From Aselliscus stoliczkanus (Eukaryota > Chordata > Mammalia > Chiroptera > Hipposideridae), in assembly GCA_033961575.1 (NCBI GenBank), contig CM066732.1:67246687-67310686 (forward strand): a stretch of DNA of 64,000 nt, read 5' to 3'. Under the pieces are notes generated by a model, which searched no databases, was not told the DNA's origin, and saw only the letters and a list, made by a program, of their open reading frames with translations. A program made the translations under genes and the position numbers. The first letter of the stretch is position 1; every line of letters begins with the position of its first letter. Below, one piece after another: positions 59,746-64,000 of the stretch.

Positions 59746-59856
59746 GGTCGGCCGAGTGGCGCATTGGTTAAGAGCTGGCTTGGGACACCAGCGGCCCCGG
59801 TTCGGTCCCACATATAAGGACTATGTAACACTGCCCTCAAAAAAGAAAATTAGAAG
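59746..59856 (+). mobile_element. tRNA-derived SINE, short type
   Basis: Plus-strand copy flanked by TTCAACCTCAG (59735-59745 and 59857-59867). Confidence 0.92.
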
Positions 59857-60227
59857 TTCAACCTCAGTAGGAGAAGCTGTCAATATTGATTCTATTCAAA
59901 TAGGCTGACTTACCAATATTTGTTGATCAAACATATCCGGTATTAGTTGAAAAGCAATCTATTGAGTAAATAAAAGAAGTTGAATTTATGAGCACTAGTA
60001 ATTGGTAATCAAAGGAAAACTTTTACATAATACAAATATACATGCAAGTAACCAAATTTGGAAAAGGGAGAAAAGTGAAGAAGAATGTAAACAAAGTTAC
60101 TTTAAACTCATTGAAGGGTTCCATCAGATATGGGTTAAATTTGATGAACTATGATGTGATAAATAAAAAAATGCCATTTAGAACTATACAGTTCATCTAC
60201 AGAACTTTGAATAGAAAAGCTGAACTA

Positions 60228-60807
60228 CAAGTTCTGACAATTAAGTTCACGAACTCATCCTAGAAAAAGTAATACATACCTCATTGCTGAATATCACTAT
60301 AGTCTTCTTCGAAGTACTCCCCTTGGGAAGCTATGCACCGATTCCAGCACCTCGTCCACCCTTCAAAGCATTTTGGAATTCTTTTTCTGGAATGGCCATC
60401 AGAGCTGTCGTTGTATTATTACCCTTGATGTCCTGAGTGTCATCAAAATGTCTTCCTTTTAATATTTCCTTTATCTTCAGGTAAAGAAAGAAGTCACTGG
60501 GGGCTAGATCAGGTGAGTAGGGAGAATGTTCCAATACAGTTATTTGTTTACTGGCTAAAAACTCCCTCACAGACAGTGTTGTGTGAGCTGGTGCATTGTC
60601 GTGATGCAAAAGCCATGAATTGTTGGTGAAAAGTTCAGGTCGTTTTCGTCTAACTTTTTCATGCAGCCATTTCAGCACTTCCAAATAGTAGAGTTGGTTA
60701 ACTGTTTGTCCAGTGGATACAAATTCATAACAGATAATCCCTCTGATATTAAAAAAGATTGGCAACATCATTGCAACAAGTTCACGAACTTAATTGTCAG
60801 ACGTTCA
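60228..60807 (-). mobile_element. 580-bp internally deleted mariner
   Basis: Terminal inverted repeats of about 27 bp (left CAAGTTCTGACAATTAAGTT, right ending CTTAATTGTCAGACGTTCA) with flanking TA (60226-60227 and 60808-60809). An open frame on the minus strand (60331-60771) encodes the transposase C-terminal half: WLHEKVRRKRPEL, HHDNAPAHT with the second catalytic Asp, and YSPDLAPSDFFLY with the third. The N-terminal helix-turn-helix region and the first catalytic Asp are deleted, so the product would be inactive. The cysteine-poor C-terminal frame is otherwise strikingly intact. Confidence 0.9.
60331..60771 (-). pseudogene. Mariner transposase C-terminal remnant
   Basis: About 146 codons without interruption, from MMLPIFFNIRGIICYEFVST to ENFEFQNALK-like terminal sequence (EFQNALKGGRGAGIGA in this copy). 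Two of three catalytic aspartates are present (DNAPAH and SPDLAPSD). A transposase of this family is normally about 340-350 residues, so the first half is missing. Confidence 0.85.
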
Positions 60808-62011
60808 TATTGTTACCTGTTAAGACTATATTTTAAGTGGGTGTTTTGGAGGAAGAACAGAAAAGGCAAAGATGGAAATGATGATTTTATTTTATAAACT
60901 TAAGATTTTATTGTTTTGTCTGCACATGCACATATTTACATGAAATATAAATATACTAAACAAAACCTACAACAAGAAAGAAAAATATTGAGCAAGCTTG
61001 AGGAAAAAAATTTAATGAACAAAAATATACAGGAAAAATGAAGTGCATCAAATTTCTTTGTATTGGGGTAAAAGAAAATTGAAAACAGAATAAGCAGAGC
61101 ACAATAAAAAGGGATTAAACAAGTAAATGATAGTATAACTATATGGTAAATTCCTTTACCATCACAAAAAATGATGTTTTAAATATAAGTTTTATTGACT
61201 AAATAAATATCAATTAGGACTAGGTTTAGATCATGAAATAGAAAATTCTAAAAGAATAGTGGTTTAGCTATAGAATTTTAATTTTCTCATGCATAAAAGA
61301 AGTCTGGGAGCAGACAGGCCAGTACTGACATTCTAAAACTTAGCTGCCAGGTACAGGGCATGGCTGCTCGTCTGTCTTTTAAGAATATAGTAAGCAGGCT
61401 TGGAAGTTATAGAGTGTTTCCCTCCTAAGCAAAGTGTGTGCAGGCTTACTGACTGTTATAAGAATTTCAGGCTTCATAAGCGTAGGTGTGGCCTGGCCTT
61501 CTTCTCATATAACCCATTTGAAGGGCTTGCAGTTGGCTCTCAGAAAACTAGGAAGAGAAACGCTGCTGTTCTGACCACTGCTATTTCTGTGAGAAATTAA
61601 GTCCTTAATCTCTTCTGTCAATCTCATATCTTCTCACAGATTCTAAGAGACAGTGGTAGGCTAACTTGTTTGCTTGTGTGAAGTGTAAAATATCAGAAAC
61701 TTTGCAGTTCTTTATTTCCTTACATGATATTTTTGCTAATATCCCTTTGTCCAGAACTTAGGCTGACATGCACATCTAGCCCCAAAGGAGCCTGGGGAAA
61801 TGTCATTTAGCTTAGCACTAAAACTGGTGTATTGTCACTAGGAGCAAGGAATAATAGATTTCAGGATAGGACACAAACACTTGCTGCCATAGCCTAAAAA
61901 ATCGTCCACAATTTATTTTTATGTGAAAAAAATAAAACAAAGAAATGGGTCACACATTGAAGAATTTATAACAGACGCTTATAGAGATTTTCTCTGGGTA
62001 ATGAAGATGCG

Positions 62012-62424
62012 TTAGTTTGCTAGGGCTGCTGTAGCAGGGTACCATAACCTAGGTGATTTAAACAACAAAAATTTATTGTCTCAGAGTCCTGGAGGCTAGA
62101 GATCTGAACAAAAGTTGTCAGCAGGGGTGGTTCCATCTGAGAGCTGTGAGGGGAGAGTCTATTCCAGCCCTCTCTCTCTGGCTTGTAGGCAGCCATTTCG
62201 TCCTGTGCCTCTTCACCTGATGGACCCCTATATGCATGCCCCTGTGTCCACAGTTCCTTTTTCATAAGGACACCAGACATATTGGATCAGGACCCACTCT
62301 AATGACCTTATCTTACCTTAAGTAAACACATCTGCAACAAATCTATTTCAAAGTCACATTCTGAGGTACTGTTACTTAGCACTTCAACATATGAATTTGG
62401 GGGAAATTAAGTCAACCCATAACA
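62012..62424 (-). mobile_element. MaLR-type LTR
   Basis: Reversed LTR: TAGTTTGCTAGGGCTGCTGT, AAAAATTTATTGTCTCAGAG, TTCCTTTTTCATAAGGACAC and AAGTCAACCCATAACAG. Confidence 0.75.
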
Positions 62425-63599
62425 GAGAGTATGGATGATTTTTGCTTTATTTTATTGTTTTCTTTCCAAGTATTATTGATTTTTTAAAAATTATTTTGGT
62501 AATTTAAAAAAGATACATTTTAAAAAAATCCAGAAGTTAAAAATATTTTGTGTATTCATTGTATCTATACAATCTTGTTATAAGTCTCAAACTGTGGCTT
62601 ACTGTCACACACATATTTTTCATAATAATCTTCAGTGAAAAATGTTTGGTAGCTGAATTGATCATGATTGCCTCCAGATTTGCCACAACAGCTTGTTAAC
62701 CTCTCTTCCAGCACATTTTTATAATGTGTTTTGTTTTGCTTTGCCTGTTTGCATAAATCCTCAGGGCTCCATATAGTCACAAAATTATAGCACATATATT
62801 TAGTCCTTTGACTTGTATCCTTTAATGAGTGACTTCAAGTCTGGAACTTTTAAGCCATGCGTTATATTTCTGACTTCAGTGCTAAATTGGTGGGAAATCA
62901 TATCAACTATGTTTCATACCCAGTGATACAGAGACACTGGGTAGGAGTTTGTGAGCGATGACTTTTCCAGTCGTATGTGAAGGTAATTGTGACTGTTTGA
63001 CATCCAAGAACTGAGTGACTACTTCAGGCATGAGGACATAGGGAACACACCAAGATAAAAGGAAGGCTTGGAAACAAAGACTACATTCTGAACCAGTTCT
63101 TTCTAAGCACTTCACTCTGGAAGAGAACTTGTTAATGAATAACCACTATTGAATAGCTGCAATGAAAGCAAACAGAGAGCTATTCTACTATTAGTTGTAT
63201 TTTATGCAAAGGTTACCCGTTTGTTTCTGAAAACTCAAATATTCCATATCACCATGAAGTATAGGGTGGGAAGGAATGATTAGGTAAACAACAGACCAAA
63301 AGAAGAGGTAGGAAACAGGAATAATGAAGAAAGAAAAGTTGACCACAAATGAAGGAGTCTAAAGCCAAACAAAAAGGGAAGGAATGGAGGAGAGGCAAGC
63401 CCACATTTGATGTGGAGAAATGTGTGGTTCATTTTACTAAGCCCCAGAATAAAATTTGAGAGTTAATGTCTTAGTCAAGGTCATGGAAAGATGGGTCATT
63501 ATATTCTTAGAAGTACTACCCCACTACAGCAATATTTGTTGTATTTTTTAAACCCTGGTTACCATAAAAGACTAGAGCTTTATATAAGTATTATTATTC

Positions 63600-63602
<3 letters not shown>

Positions 63603-63630
<28 letters not shown>

Positions 63631-63718
63631 AGTGTCACTGGCCCTCATATGTAGGACTGAACCGGGGCCCCTGGCTTTCCAAGCCAGCGCTTAACCACCG
63701 CGCCACTCGGCCGGCCCT
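63603..63718 (-). mobile_element. tRNA-derived SINE, short type
   Basis: Minus-strand copy with a long T tail, flanked by the 16-bp duplication AGTATTATTATTCTTT (63587-63602 and 63719-63734). Confidence 0.93.
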
Positions 63719-64000
63719 AGTATTATTATTCTTTGTTTGACATCAACTATATGAGATCTGAATGAGGTGCTTTATTCATGGAAAAAAAAAATGGGGAAAA
63801 GAAGTAACAATTAAAAAATTACTAAAGAAATCTAAATTTTCTGATGTAATAAAAATGGTTAGGTAGTATATCACTTCTACATTTTTCACCTCAAATTCTT
63901 CTCCTCTTTTGATTTAAACAAAAGTATGCCTTGCATATCTGATACCCAGAGAAGGTAATTTTTAATATCCTCTACATTTCTATGACAAAAGTATATTCAG

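Larger units (their letters stand above)
55800..64000. other. Gene-poor right end
   Basis: Between the listed repeats, 55.8-56.2, 57.53-58.3, 58.63-59.0, 59.18-59.73, 59.87-60.22, 60.81-62.0, 62.43-63.58 and 63.74-64.0 kb hold no gene I can support. C14orf28, the human neighbour on this side of KLHL28, was looked for on the minus strand and not recognised. Confidence 0.5.

Overview
This is mammalian nuclear DNA, most likely from a bat. Spliced genes with GT/AG introns, MIR, MaLR, hAT and old L1 relics all point to a placental mammal. The window also carries about two dozen tRNA-derived SINEs (heads beginning GGCCGGCCGAGTGGC), recent mariner derivatives and a young half-L1. The SINE heads resemble the tRNA-derived families of bats, perhaps a rhinolophoid; the species call is inference from repeats only.

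Layout. Positions 1-9649 hold the 5' end of TOGARAM1 on the minus strand: the large first coding exon (7607-9649, 681 codons, two TOG domains) and at least 7.6 kb of its first intron. Positions 9650-10250 are a GC-rich, CpG-rich, TATA-less head-to-head promoter shared with KLHL28 on the plus strand. KLHL28 has a probable noncoding first exon ending near 10248 and four coding exons (27674-28572, 34937-35380, 37219-37427, 38570-38733). They join in frame to 571 codons plus stop. A long AT-rich 3' UTR probably runs to about 43.3 kb. The TOGARAM1/KLHL28 pairing matches the human chromosome 14q21 arrangement.

Between KLHL28 and the right edge the only convincing gene is an intact, intronless 397-codon ORF (54285-55478). 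It belongs to the GARIN/FAM71 family (Golgi-associated RAB2 interactors). I do not know of such a gene at this place in human, so it is the most interesting gene-level observation. C14orf28, the human neighbour of KLHL28 on this side, was not recognised before the window ends.

Most of the rest is mobile DNA. Highlights are a complete half-L1 (5' UTR with 111-bp monomers, ORF1, 3' UTR, no ORF2) inside an 11-bp target duplication; a mariner-derived inverted repeat; a 233-bp and a 580-bp internally deleted mariner; multimeric tRNA-SINEs, one with another SINE nested in it; a 285-bp truncated L1 sharing its 3' end with the half-L1; and an AT-rich palindrome. TOGARAM1 (ciliary microtubules) and KLHL28 (a CUL3 adaptor of the BTB-Kelch type) share a promoter region but have no established joint pathway.
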